Positions 33,541-43,251 of a stretch of DNA of 64,000 nt are shown piece after piece; within the stretch, counting starts at the first letter, position 1; every line of letters starts with the position of its first letter. A program made the position numbers and the translations under genes. Below the pieces are notes generated by a model, which worked only from the letters and a program-made list of their open reading frames with translations, did not search any database and was not told the DNA's origin. The stretch covers positions 39,328,501 to 39,392,500 of the forward strand of contig JAZHRO010000002.1 of assembly GCA_037157565.1 (NCBI GenBank), in the 5' to 3' direction. This DNA comes from Thalassia testudinum. Lineage: Eukaryota > Streptophyta > Magnoliopsida > Alismatales > Hydrocharitaceae.

Positions 33541-35531
33541 GTGTTCTGATTCGTCATCCTTTGCGAATCAGACGTCTGGAAGTTGTACCAGACGGCGGGA
33601 GTGACCTCCAGACGTCCGGAGTGACCATCGGACGTCTGGGATCTAGGAGAGACGTCCCCACAGACTTCTGGACGTCCGGGGAACCAAGCCGAACAGGTAA
33701 TTCTCTGATCCACCGTTTAAGACGTCTGGAAGGAGTTCCAGACGTCTGATTTTGCACAGTATTATCTTTCTCGACCCGTTTAGGGCCCGTTTGGGCTCCG
33801 TTTTCCGCGATTCGAGTTGCGTTCGTTTCAGAATTTATTCCTCTACCCGCCTACAGTAGCTATACACTGTTTTGAGACACTCCTTGTGTTTGATCCTTGT
33901 GACAGGATCCCGTTCAGTTGCAGTCTTGAGAGTCGCGGAGGCGCGCGGGATTCCCGATCACGCCCCCATTACTCCCGTTGTACCTGGTAGAGTGGTTTTA
34001 AGTATTAATAAAATCTGTTAAAGTATGGAACCATAACTAGAACCTAGGGCATTGCATGAATCCTAGGAATGAGAAATATATGGAATGATAGCTCCTAGGT
34101 GTTGCATGAATCCTAGGGCCGGAAAACTAGATTGTATGATAGATCCTAGGATATGGCATGAATCCTAGGATGGAAAAACTAGTGGAATGTATATTACTGC
34201 AGTCTTGGAAAAATGGAAAGGAATATATAAGCTGCCTGTGAATTTAATTAACAGCTGCCTGTTATGAACAAAGAAACATGTTTGAGATCATGGAAATTGA
34301 GAACGTGAATCTGGAAAGTGAAACATATGATGTTCTGAGATAAAGAGCTGGAACCCTACGGGGAATTAGGAGTGGAACTCCTGGAAAGAAAAGGAATGGA
34401 ACTGAGATGTAGTTTGTACTGTCTCTTGGGTACGCAGTACCAAGGGAAGTACCTGTACCTGTTTTAGTGCAGAGTGGGGCCAGCCGCCCCAGGGACCCGG
34501 GGTTAGGCTTGGCCGCTCTGTACCGACTTGTTGGCCCTCGTGTACGTAGTACCGAGGAGAGCTAGTAGTGTTAGGAGAGTACTAGCTACCCCACGGGCCC
34601 CGGGGTTCTGCTAGCCTCCTTCACCGACTTGTTAGGCCCACTAGGGCAAACCAGGGTAGTCAGGCGAGGGTGCGTGGACTGTGGAGGGGCAAGGCCCCGG
34701 TTTGGTTACTGTGGAGGGGTTGGACCCCTGTTACTGAGAGGGCTCTGCCCTGGTTCCGTGCTGTGCTTTGGGCGCACCCGTTAACGGAAACGACTGACCG
34801 CGTGCCAGTACGGGCTAGCTACCTGTGCGTTTATCGCGCGTGCCGTAGTCACCGTTACGTCTGTCAGTGACCTTGGGGTGGTTGACTGAGGGTAGGATCA
34901 CCACGGGGGACTCTCCCGGCCAGGAGAGCACCACGTGCTACTTCTACTGTTGGAAAAGACTGCAAATCAAGATCGTCCCACGAGGACATCCGAGATCAAG
35001 TAAAGGATCTGAGAAGTAAATGAAATAGTGAGGAAAATTGAAAGATGTAAATAAAGGAAGTAATAGAACATAACAGCTACTGTACACTCTACTGTTGCCT
35101 TTAGTTAGTTTGCCACTCTACTCAGCGTTTTGCTGACGTGTTACACTCGTTACCTTTTTCAGGACCAGGTGTTGAGCAGCCAGGGTCGGCGGCTGCAGAG
35201 GACGCTGGGCCGAGTAGGGTCCAGTAGAGTTACCACAGCTTTGTACCTTCTTTTTGTTTCTGTTCTAGTGAGTAGTTTTGTTTTCGCTGTACCTTCTTTA
35301 CCTGCAGTTTTTGTTATATGATAAATGTTGTTTTACTGTTGTGGTGGTGCCTACTGTAGTAGTTTCTTTCCTTACTGCTGTACTTTCTTACTGTTAGTTA
35401 TATTCATGCTGAATGTGGTTTATTTTACTGTCTTTTGGTTACTTCCTCGTTGGACGACTGGGTCTTGGGATTAGTCGAGTCGGTCCGGTTCTCGTGTCTC
35501 GTAGGGACTCGGGAACCGGGTCGTTACAAGA

Positions 35532-35543
35532 TGGTATCAGAGC
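35532..35543 (+). other. Primer binding site (tRNA-iMet type)
   Basis: TGGTATCAGAGC, the usual complement to the 3' end of initiator tRNA-Met, lies three bases after the 5' LTR end. Confidence 0.9.
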
Positions 35544-35707
35544 AAGGTCGTCCCGAGAAGTGAATCAACTGACTGGAAAATAACCAATTCACATGTTTAT
35601 AGCTAGAGTAGCCACCACGACATATCTCTTGACTTGAGCTCTTAGAAGTGTTGTTAGGTACCGTCTGTTTTGACGTTTCCGTTTTGTTTCGCGTCTCCTT
35701 GCAGGAG

Positions 35708-37219
35708 ATGCCTCGTCGTGGGATTGGCGAGACTGGCCGCGGGCGCGGCCGAGGGCGAGGTCGGCGAGGTGGACGTGCTGTCGTTGACGTCTCGGTGGAC
35801 CAGCCACCACTCCCTGGCATCCAGGCCCAGGACCTCGCCAGACTGATACGGGATATTATACGAGAGGAGCTCCACCCACCGCCCCGAGCACCTCCTCCTG
35901 GGGTTGCAGAGGGGGAGTCCTCTGTGGGACCACGCGACGGACGCGGCGCCGGACACGAGGGAGGGGATGGGCCCCTGCCGCCCCCACCTTCCTCCGACAC
36001 TTCTGTACACGAGGCACCTTCGCCTGGAGGTGCACCAGCACCTCCCCTACAGCACCACTTCGAGCTTTTCGGACAGTTCCGGAAGCTGAAGCCCCCCTCC
36101 TTCAAGGGGGATGAGGACCCGACCGAGGCAGAGGACTGGCTTGAGCAGCTGGAGAAGATCTTCGACACCCTTCGCCCCCCGGTGGAGTGCCGCGTGGCCT
36201 TTGCCACGTACCAGCTGGAGAGTGCGGCACACCGGTGGTGGAGGGCGGTCCGGGGACAGGAGAGGGACGAGCCGACGTGGGACCAGTTCGTCACCCTCTT
36301 CTGCGAGCAGTACTTTCCCCAGACGTGGCAGGACCAGAGGAGGCGGGAGTTCCACACTCTCCGCCAAGGGACGATGACCGTGAGCGCGTACCGCACGCGT
36401 TTCTTGGAGCTGTCCCGCTTTGCAGCGACAGCGGTAGCCACTGAGGAGGAGCGCCTTTGGAGGTTCACCGAGGGGCTCCGGCCTGCGATCCGGGGGTATG
36501 TCAAACCCCTGAAGCTGCCGACGTTTTCGAGGGTGGTAGAGGCAGCCATGACTTACGAGGAGACCAACCCGTCCGCGCGAGAGACCGACGGCGGGCGGAA
36601 GAGGCCCTTTCAGCCAGACTTCTCACAGGGCCGGCGAGAGCGGAGACACGTGGCGTCCGCAGGAGAGCCGTCACGTTGTGCAGGGCCATCAGTGGCCTTT
36701 GGGGGCCCTCGACAGGGGCCAGTCGCCAGCACCGGACCCCGGCCTAGCCGACAGCAGGGACTCACTGAGGGCGGGAGTCGGGTTCCCCTCTGCTACCAGT
36801 GTGTCCAGCCGGGCCACGTCAGGAGGGACTGCCCATCTAGGGCAGGAGGTCAGCAGATACTTCCCGCGCAGAGCACTGGAGGGCGCGCAGGAGGCCGCGG
36901 TTTCCAGGCGCGAGGAGGAGGACCGCAGTCGCGAGGAGGGTACCGGCCAGCACCTACCCGTCCGACGCAGAGTGTGGCTGCTTCGTCCACACCTAGAGCT
37001 GAGGGGCGTATCAACGCCCTAACACACAGGGACGCCAGAGCTTCGGGATCCGTGGTAGCAGGTATGGTTTCAGTTTCTGGCAGACTCGTTTACACGCTTT
37101 TCGACTCCGGCGCTACGCACTCGTTTGTCGTAGGCAGTTTCGAAATTAGTTTGGACCAGGATTATACATTGTTAGAGAACCCGTTCGTATCAGAGGTCCG
37201 AGTGGTCAGTTGTTTGTAG
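35708..37219 (+). pseudogene. Tekay gag and start of protease (frame breaks at 3' end)
   Basis: ATG 35708 (MPRRGIGETGRG) is chosen because the Arg/Gly-rich start is conserved in the second copy at 60611 and the ATG follows TCCTTGCAGGAG. The protein has a basic N-terminus, a proline-rich linker, the retrotransposon gag domain (about residues 115-270, FRKLKPPSFKGDEDP onward) and a CCHC knuckle at residues 362-375 (CYQCVQPGHVRRDC, with Val where the other copy has Gly). The protease active-site DSGA follows near 37100. The frame ends at 37217-37219, a few codons past where pol coding has moved to another frame. Tekay elements normally have one gag-pol frame, so a one-base deletion or equivalent lies near 37200. 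Confidence 0.85.
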
Positions 37220-40200
37220 CTGAGGAGGTGTACACGGGTTGCGGGGTCAGCATCGGGGGAAACAGCCTGCCAGCTGACCTGATTGTGATACAGATGGAGG
37301 ACTTTGGGGTGATCCTGGGGATGGATTGGCTGTCCGCTTACCACGCCTTGGTAGACTGCTTTGAGAGGAAGATTGTCTTCTCCATTCCGGAGTTGCCTTC
37401 CTTCGAGTTTCACGGGCAGCCAGTGGACGGAGGTTTCAGGTGCATTTCGGCACTTCGGGCGGCGAGACTTTTGAGCCAGGGGTGTGAGGGCTTCTTAGCT
37501 TGTGTGGTGGCAGAGCACAGCCCCGTGGCAGACTTCCAGAGCATCCCGGTGGTCAGAGAGTACCCCGACGTGTTTCCAGACGAGTTACCAGGACTACCGC
37601 CCGAGCGTGAGATCGAGTTTGAGATCTCACTAGTACCAGGGACCAGCCCCATCTCCACCGCGCCATACAGGATGGCACCGCTTGAGCTGCGAGAGCTCAA
37701 GTCTCAGTTGCAGGACCTTTTGGAGAAGGGTTTCGTGAGGCCCAGTGCGTCTCCCTGGGGAGCCCCGGTACTGTTTGTGAAGAAGAAGGATGGGACCCTA
37801 CGCCTTTGTGTGGACTACCGACAGCTGAATAGGGTCACCATCAAGAACAGATATCCGCTGCCGAGGATTGACGATTTGTTTGACCAGTTGCGGGGTGCCA
37901 CGGTGTTTTCCAAGATCGACTTGAGGTCTGGATACCACCAGTTGAGGATCAGGGAGACCGACGTCTCCAAGACAGCTTTCCGCACCCGCTACGGACACTA
38001 CGAGTTTTTGGTCATGCCGTTTGGGCTGACCAATGCCCCCGCTGCTTTCATGGACCTGATGAACCGGGTGTTCAGACCGTACTTGGACCAGTTTGTGGTG
38101 GTTTTCATAGATGATGTACTCATCTATTCTAGAGATCGGACGCAGCACGGACAGCACTTGCGGATGGTTCTGGACACTCTGAGACGACGCAGGCTGTACG
38201 TCAAATACAGCAAGTGCGAGTTCTGGTTGAGGGAGGTAACCTTTTTGGGTCATGTGATCTCTGGAGACGGCCTGGCGGTGGATCCCGCCAAGGTCGAGGC
38301 AGTGCTCAGGTGGGAGAGACCGCGTTCAGTCACTGAGATTCGCAGTTTCCTGGGACTGGCAGGTTACTACAGACGGTTCATCAGAGGGTTTTCGCAGATT
38401 GCACGTCCTATGACACAGTTGACTCGGAAGGATGTGCCTTTCGCTTGGACAGACGCCTGTGAGGCGTGTTTTCTGGAGCTGAAGGAGAGGTTGACCTCGG
38501 CTCCCGTGCTCACCATCCCTGACAGTAGTGGCGGGTTCGTTGTGTACACGGACGCTTCCTTGCAGGGGTTAGGAGGTGTGCTCATGCAGAGGGGTCACGT
38601 GGTCGCTTACGCTTCGCGGCAACTGAAGCCCCATGAGCATACCTACCCTACCCACGATCTAGAGTTGGCAGCTGTTGTCTTCGCGCTGAAGACATGGAGG
38701 CACTACTTGTACGGTGAGACCTTCGAGATTTTTACAGATCACAAGAGCCTCAGATATCTTTTTGACCAGAAGGAGCTCAACATGAGACAGAGACGTTGGT
38801 TGGAGCTCCTGAAGGACTACGACTGCAGCATCTCCTACCACCCGGGAAAGGCCAATGTGGTGGCTGATGCCTTGAGCCGTAAGGCACCCGCACGCTTGGC
38901 CAGTCTACAGTTACAGAGTTGGAGCCTTTTGGAGGAGGTGGGCAGTTGGCGACCTCTAGAGTTACGAGGGTACTGTGGGGCAGTGACGGTGACACGGCAG
39001 ACCAGACCAGAGTTGATAGCCCGCATCATCACGGGACAGATGGCCGATCCGTACTTGCAGTCTTTGCGCGACAGAGTACTGTCAGGGGACCCAGGGGACT
39101 TCTCTTTCACAGACCAGGTGTTACGCTTGAGGGGACGGCTGTGCATCCCCAGAGACGAGGAGCTGTTGAGAGAGCTCCTGACTGAGGCACACGGTTCCAG
39201 ATTCACCATACATCCCGGAAACACGAAGATGTACCATGACTTGAGACGCGAGTTCTGGTGGAGAGGGATGAAGCGGGATGTGGGTGAGTTCGTGCAGCAG
39301 TGCTTAGTGTGCCAGCAGGTGAAAGCCGAGCATCAGAGGCCTGCAGGGCCGCTTCAGCCGCTTCCAGTGCCAGAGTGGAAGTGGGAGAGCATCACCATGG
39401 ACTTGGTGGTGGGCTTACCTGTTACCCAGCGAGGACACGACGCGGTCTGGGTAATAGTGGATAGATTGACGAAGACGGCACGATTCTTGCCGATTCGAGT
39501 CACTTTGGGACCAGCACAGTTGCCAGAGAGGTATATCCGTGATGTGGTGCGACTACACGGAGTTCCGCGGGAGATCGTATCCGACCGGGATACCCGCTTT
39601 ACGTCCCAGTTTTGGGCTGAGTTTCAGCAGGCTTTGGGGACGAGGTTGAGGTTTAGCACGGCTTACCACCCCCAGACGGACGGACAGTCGGAACGCACGA
39701 TACAGACACTTGAGGATCTTTTGCGTGCCTGTGTACTAGACTGGAGGGGCTCTTGGGAGGAGCACCTGCCCCTGGCAGAGTTTGCATACAACAACAGTTA
39801 TCACTCGAGCATTGGCATGGCTCCCTACGAGGCTCTGTACGGACGGAAATGCACGGCACCCTTGAGTTGGGTTGAGGTGGGGACCAAGTGGGAGGTTGGC
39901 CCCAGGTTGATCCGGCAGAGTCAGGAGGTAGGTGAGCAGATCCACAGACGACTCCGCACTGTCAGGAGCAGACAGAAGAGCTACGCGGATCGCAGACGCA
40001 GAGAGGTGCAGTTCGAGGTCGGGGACCACGTCTTTCTTCGTGTTTCGCCCATGAAGGGCTTACCGCGGTTTGGGGTGAGAGGGAAGCTCGCGCCGAGGTT
40101 CGTGGGGCCCTTCGAGGTCCTGGAGCGGGTTGGACCCGTTGCTTACAGACTTGCCCTTCCCCCGCAGCTTTCTGGTGTGCACGACGTGTTCCACGTGTCC

Positions 40201-40470
40201 AACCTCAGGAAGTACGTAGCCGATCCCAGCCACGTACTGAGTCACGAGAGCGTCGAGGTGAGCGACGACCTGACCTACCTCGAGCGGCCAGTGCAGATCC
40301 TAGACCGAGCCGTCCGCAGGTTGAGACGAAAGCAAGTACCCCTAGTAAAGGTTTTGTGGAGGAGCCAGCGGTACGAGGAGGCTACCTGGGAGCCTGAGGC
40401 GGCAATGCGGGAGCGGTACCCGGAGCTTTTCGCGGGTACGTATTTTGGGACCGGCTTCGGTCCTCTTTGA
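37210..40470 (+). CDS. Tekay pol: rest of protease, RT, RNase H, integrase, chromodomain
   Basis: 1,086 codons stay open with no internal stop. In order: the end of protease (VILGMDWL near residue 35), RT with catalytic FIDD at 299-302, RNase H ([31 protein letters not shown]), integrase with an HHCC zinc region (about 655-710), a DDE core ([17 protein letters not shown] in DGQSER), and the GPF block near [12 protein letters not shown]. The C-terminal chromodomain-like region (about 1,015-1,080) contains [18 protein letters not shown]. Chromodomains are thought to steer integration to heterochromatin (family knowledge). There is no independent start codon: it depends on the upstream gag frame and is cut off from it by the frameshift. 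Confidence 0.9.
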   Translation: MFVAEEVYTGCGVSIGGNSLPADLIVIQMEDFGVILGMDWLSAYHALVDCFERKIVFSIPELPSFEFHGQPVDGGFRCISALRAARLLSQGCEGFLACVVAEHSPVADFQSIPVVREYPDVFPDELPGLPPEREIEFEISLVPGTSPISTAPYRMAPLELRELKSQLQDLLEKGFVRPSASPWGAPVLFVKKKDGTLRLCVDYRQLNRVTIKNRYPLPRIDDLFDQLRGATVFSKIDLRSGYHQLRIRETDVSKTAFRTRYGHYEFLVMPFGLTNAPAAFMDLMNRVFRPYLDQFVVVFIDDVLIYSRDRTQHGQHLRMVLDTLRRRRLYVKYSKCEFWLREVTFLGHVISGDGLAVDPAKVEAVLRWERPRSVTEIRSFLGLAGYYRRFIRGFSQIARPMTQLTRKDVPFAWTDACEACFLELKERLTSAPVLTIPDSSGGFVVYTDASLQGLGGVLMQRGHVVAYASRQLKPHEHTYPTHDLELAAVVFALKTWRHYLYGETFEIFTDHKSLRYLFDQKELNMRQRRWLELLKDYDCSISYHPGKANVVADALSRKAPARLASLQLQSWSLLEEVGSWRPLELRGYCGAVTVTRQTRPELIARIITGQMADPYLQSLRDRVLSGDPGDFSFTDQVLRLRGRLCIPRDEELLRELLTEAHGSRFTIHPGNTKMYHDLRREFWWRGMKRDVGEFVQQCLVCQQVKAEHQRPAGPLQPLPVPEWKWESITMDLVVGLPVTQRGHDAVWVIVDRLTKTARFLPIRVTLGPAQLPERYIRDVVRLHGVPREIVSDRDTRFTSQFWAEFQQALGTRLRFSTAYHPQTDGQSERTIQTLEDLLRACVLDWRGSWEEHLPLAEFAYNNSYHSSIGMAPYEALYGRKCTAPLSWVEVGTKWEVGPRLIRQSQEVGEQIHRRLRTVRSRQKSYADRRRREVQFEVGDHVFLRVSPMKGLPRFGVRGKLAPRFVGPFEVLERVGPVAYRLALPPQLSGVHDVFHVSNLRKYVADPSHVLSHESVEVSDDLTYLERPVQILDRAVRRLRRKQVPLVKVLWRSQRYEEATWEPEAAMRERYPELFAGTYFGTGFGPL

Positions 40471-40556
40471 GTTTGTTATGGTTATTTTGACACCTTCTTC
40501 CCGCACCCTAGTTGGCGCAAGTTTCGGGGACGAAACTTCCTTTGAGTTTGTTATAT
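40465..40556 (+). repeat. 15-bp direct repeat in place of the polypurine tract
   Basis: CTTTGAGTTTGTTAT occurs at 40465-40479, spanning the pol stop, and again at 40540-40554, directly before the 3' LTR. The phrase TTTCGGGGACGAAAC, usual before the polypurine tract in this lineage, is present at about 40522-40536. The expected purine run next to the LTR is absent. Confidence 0.75.
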
Positions 40557-43251
40557 TGTAACGAGCGCGTGCCCCAGACGTCTTTTAAGACGTCTGGGAG
40601 GTGGCCCAGACGTCTGTAAAGACGTCTGGGATCACATCCAGACGTCTGACCAGACGTCCGGGATAGTTTACAGACATCTGGCGAACAGTTATGCTCGCAC
40701 GGGATATTCGTCTGCGCGCCTGTGCGCGCAGACCTGCGATCCTGCCTCTTTCTCTGCGGCGGCAAGCGACCGCGACCGCCTCTCTCTCCTCTCCGCGCGG
40801 CGTTAAAAGGGGGGGGCGCGCCTCCCCTCCCGTCTCCACCATCCTCCTCCTTCTCTCCTGCCTGTGCGCGAGAGCGAGCGGACGCGAGGGCGCAGCGGCA
40901 GCGGCAGCCGCAGTAGGCGCGGAGGAGCTGCGGCGTGCGAGGGCGGGGCTCTGCCGTGAGGGCGAGCTCGCCGGGAGCGGCTTGGCCGGCCGGCGGAGGG
41001 TGCAAGGGGCGCAGAGCGTCGCGGAGAGGGACCTGCTGCGGGCGGAGCAGCGGACGCGCGAGGTGCGACGCGGGCGGCGTCGCGAGCGGAGGCCGAGCAA
41101 GGTTCTGATTCTGGAAAAATTTCCAGAATCAGACGTCTGGATTGATATCCAGACGGCAAGGTCGACGTCTGTGAGATCATACAGACGTCTGAAAGGTGAG
41201 TTTCCGCTTTCCTCTTCTTTTGTCGACTGACCGTACTGAGGGAGGGGGGTTGGCTGTGCGCAGGTGTTCTGATTCGTCATCCTTTGCGAATCAGATGTCT
41301 GGAAGTTGTACCAGACGGCGGGAGTGACCTCCAGACGTCCGGAGTGACCATCGGACGTCTGGGATCTAGGAGAGACGTCCCCACAGACTTCTGGACGTCC
41401 GGGGAACCAAGCCGAACAGGTAATTCTCTGATCCACCGTTTAAGACGTCTGGAAGGAGTTCCAGACGTCTGATTTTGCACAGTATTATCTTTCTCGACCC
41501 GTTTAGGGCCCGTTTGGGCTCCGTTTTCCGCGATTCGAGTTGCGTTCGTTTCAGAATTTATTCCTCTACCCGCCTACAGTAGCTATACACTGTTTTGAGA
41601 CACTCCTTGTGTTTGATCCTTGTGACAGGATCCCGTTCAGTTGCAGTCTTGAGAGTCGCGGAGGCGCGCGGGATTCCCGATCACGCCCCCATTACTCCCG
41701 TTGTACCTGGTAGAGTGGTTTTAAGTATTAATAAAATCTGTTAAAGTATGGAACCATAACTAGAACCTAGGGCATTGCATGAATCCTAGGAATGAGAAAT
41801 ATATGGAATGATAGCTCCTAGGTGTTGCATGAATCCTAGGGCCGGAAAACTAGATTGTATGATAGATCCTAGGATATGGCATGAATCCTAGGATGGAAAA
41901 ACTAGTGGAATGTATATTACTGCAGTCTTGGAAAAATGGAAAGGAATATATAAGCTGCCTGTGAATTTAATTAACAGCTGCCTGTTATGAACAAAGAAAC
42001 ATGTTTGAGATCATGGAAATTGAGAACGTGAATCTGGAAAGTGAAACATATGATGTTCTGAGATAAAGAGCTGGAACCCTACGGGGAATTAGGAGTGGAA
42101 CTCCTGGAAAGAAAAGGAATGGAACTGAGATGTAGTTTGTACTGTCTCTTGGGTACGCAGTACCAAGGGAAGTACCTGTACCTGTTTTAGTGCAGAGTGG
42201 GGCCAGCCGCCCCAGGGACCCGGGGTTAGGCTTGGCTGCTCTGTACCGACTTGTTGGCCCTCGTGTACGTAGTACCGAGGAGAGCTAGTAGTGTTAGGAG
42301 AGTACTAGCTACCCCACGGGCCCCGGGGTTCTGCTAGCCTCCTTCACCGACTTGTTAGGCCCACTAGGGCAAACCAGGGTAGTCAGGCGAGGGTGCGTGG
42401 ACTGTGGAGGGGCAAGGCCCCGGTTTGGTTACTGTGGAGGGGTTGGACCCCTGTTACTGAGAGGGCTCTGCCCTGGTTCCGTGCTGTGCTTTGGGCGCAC
42501 CCGTTAACGGAAACGACTGACCGCGTGCCAGTACGGGCTAGCTACCTGTGCGTTTATCGCGCGTGCCGTAGTCACCGTTACGTCTGTCAGTGACCTTGGG
42601 GTGGTTGACTGAGGGTAGGATCACCACGGGGGACTCTCCCGGCCAGGAGAGCACCACGTGCTACTTCTACTGTTGGAAAAGACTGCAAATCAAGATCGTC
42701 CCACGAGGACATCCGAGATCAAGTAAAGGATCTGAGAAGTAAATGAAATAGTGAGGAAAATTGAAAGATGTAAATAAAGGAAGTAATAGAACATAACAGC
42801 TACTGTACACTCTACTGTTGCCTTTAGTTAGTTTGCCACTCTACTCAGCGTTTTGCTGACGTGTTACACTCGTTACCTTTTTCAGGACCAGGTGTTGAGC
42901 AGCCAGGGTCGGCGGCTGCAGAGGACGCTGGGCCGAGTAGGGTCCAGTAGAGTTACCACAGCTTTGTACCTTCTTTTTGTTTCTGTTCTAGTGAGTAGTT
43001 TTGTTTCCGCTGTACCTTCTTTACCTGCAGTTTTTGTTATATGATAAATGTTGTTTTACTGTTGTGGTGGTGCCTACTGTAGTAGTTTCTTTCCTTACTG
43101 CTGTACTTTCTTACTGTTAGTTATATTCATGCTGAATGTGGTTTATTTTACTGTCTTTTGGTTACTTCCTCGTTGGACGACTGGGTCTTGGGATTAGTCG
43201 AGTCGGTCCGGTTCTCGTGTCTCGTAGGGACTCGGGAACCGGGTCGTTACA
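40557..43251 (+). repeat. Tekay 3' LTR
   Basis: 2,695 bp, near-identical to the 5' LTR. It has an extra 32-bp unit with GACGTC palindromes near 40573-40604 and one extra GCGGCA near 40900. The minus-strand copy also has the 32-bp unit, so the 5' LTR probably lost it. Confidence 0.95.

Larger units (their letters stand above)
32886..33750. promoter_or_regulatory. GACGTC palindrome array in Tekay 5' LTR
   Basis: About 15 GACGTC cores, most as CAGACGTCTG. Five lie in the first 85 bp of the LTR and the rest between 33405 and 33750. They flank a CpG-rich zone that holds the TATA-like box. A promoter/enhancer role is inference. Confidence 0.65.
32872..35528 (+). repeat. Tekay 5' LTR
   Basis: TGTAACGAGCGCG...GGGTCGTTACA, 2,657 bp, with short inverted ends TGTAACGA/TCGTTACA. 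The first 900 bp hold about 15 GACGTC palindromes, two hairpins with TCTGATTC arms and a TATA-like GTTAAAAGGG (33085-33094). Compared with the 3' LTR it lacks one 32-bp GACGTC-bearing unit and one GCGGCA hexamer. It also contains CCTAGGATTCATG-type short repeats (34030-34200). Confidence 0.95.
32872..43251 (+). mobile_element. Full-length Tekay/Del chromovirus (Ty3/gypsy), young insertion
   Basis: A complete element: 5' LTR 32872-35528, primer binding site, gag, pol with a C-terminal chromodomain-like region, and 3' LTR 40557-43251. A perfect 5-bp duplication, CTTAT, flanks it (32867-32871 and 43252-43256). Reading the two LTRs side by side I noticed about seven substitutions and two short length differences in about 2.66 kb, so the insertion is recent and the youngest layer of the nest. 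Tekay identity rests on gag around FRKLKPPSFKGDEDP, on the [13 protein letters not shown] active-site block, and on the C-terminal chromodomain. One frameshift in the protease blocks a full-length polyprotein. Confidence 0.95.

Noticed and set aside
35524..36549. 341-codon minus-strand frame (and its mirror at 59770-60795)
   Set aside because: It is the antisense shadow of the Tekay gag gene, conserved only because gag is conserved.
32872..43251. A 2.7-kb direct segmental duplication with spacer
   Set aside because: The two copies are the LTRs of one Tekay element: TG/CA ends, primer binding site, pol between them and a CTTAT target duplication.
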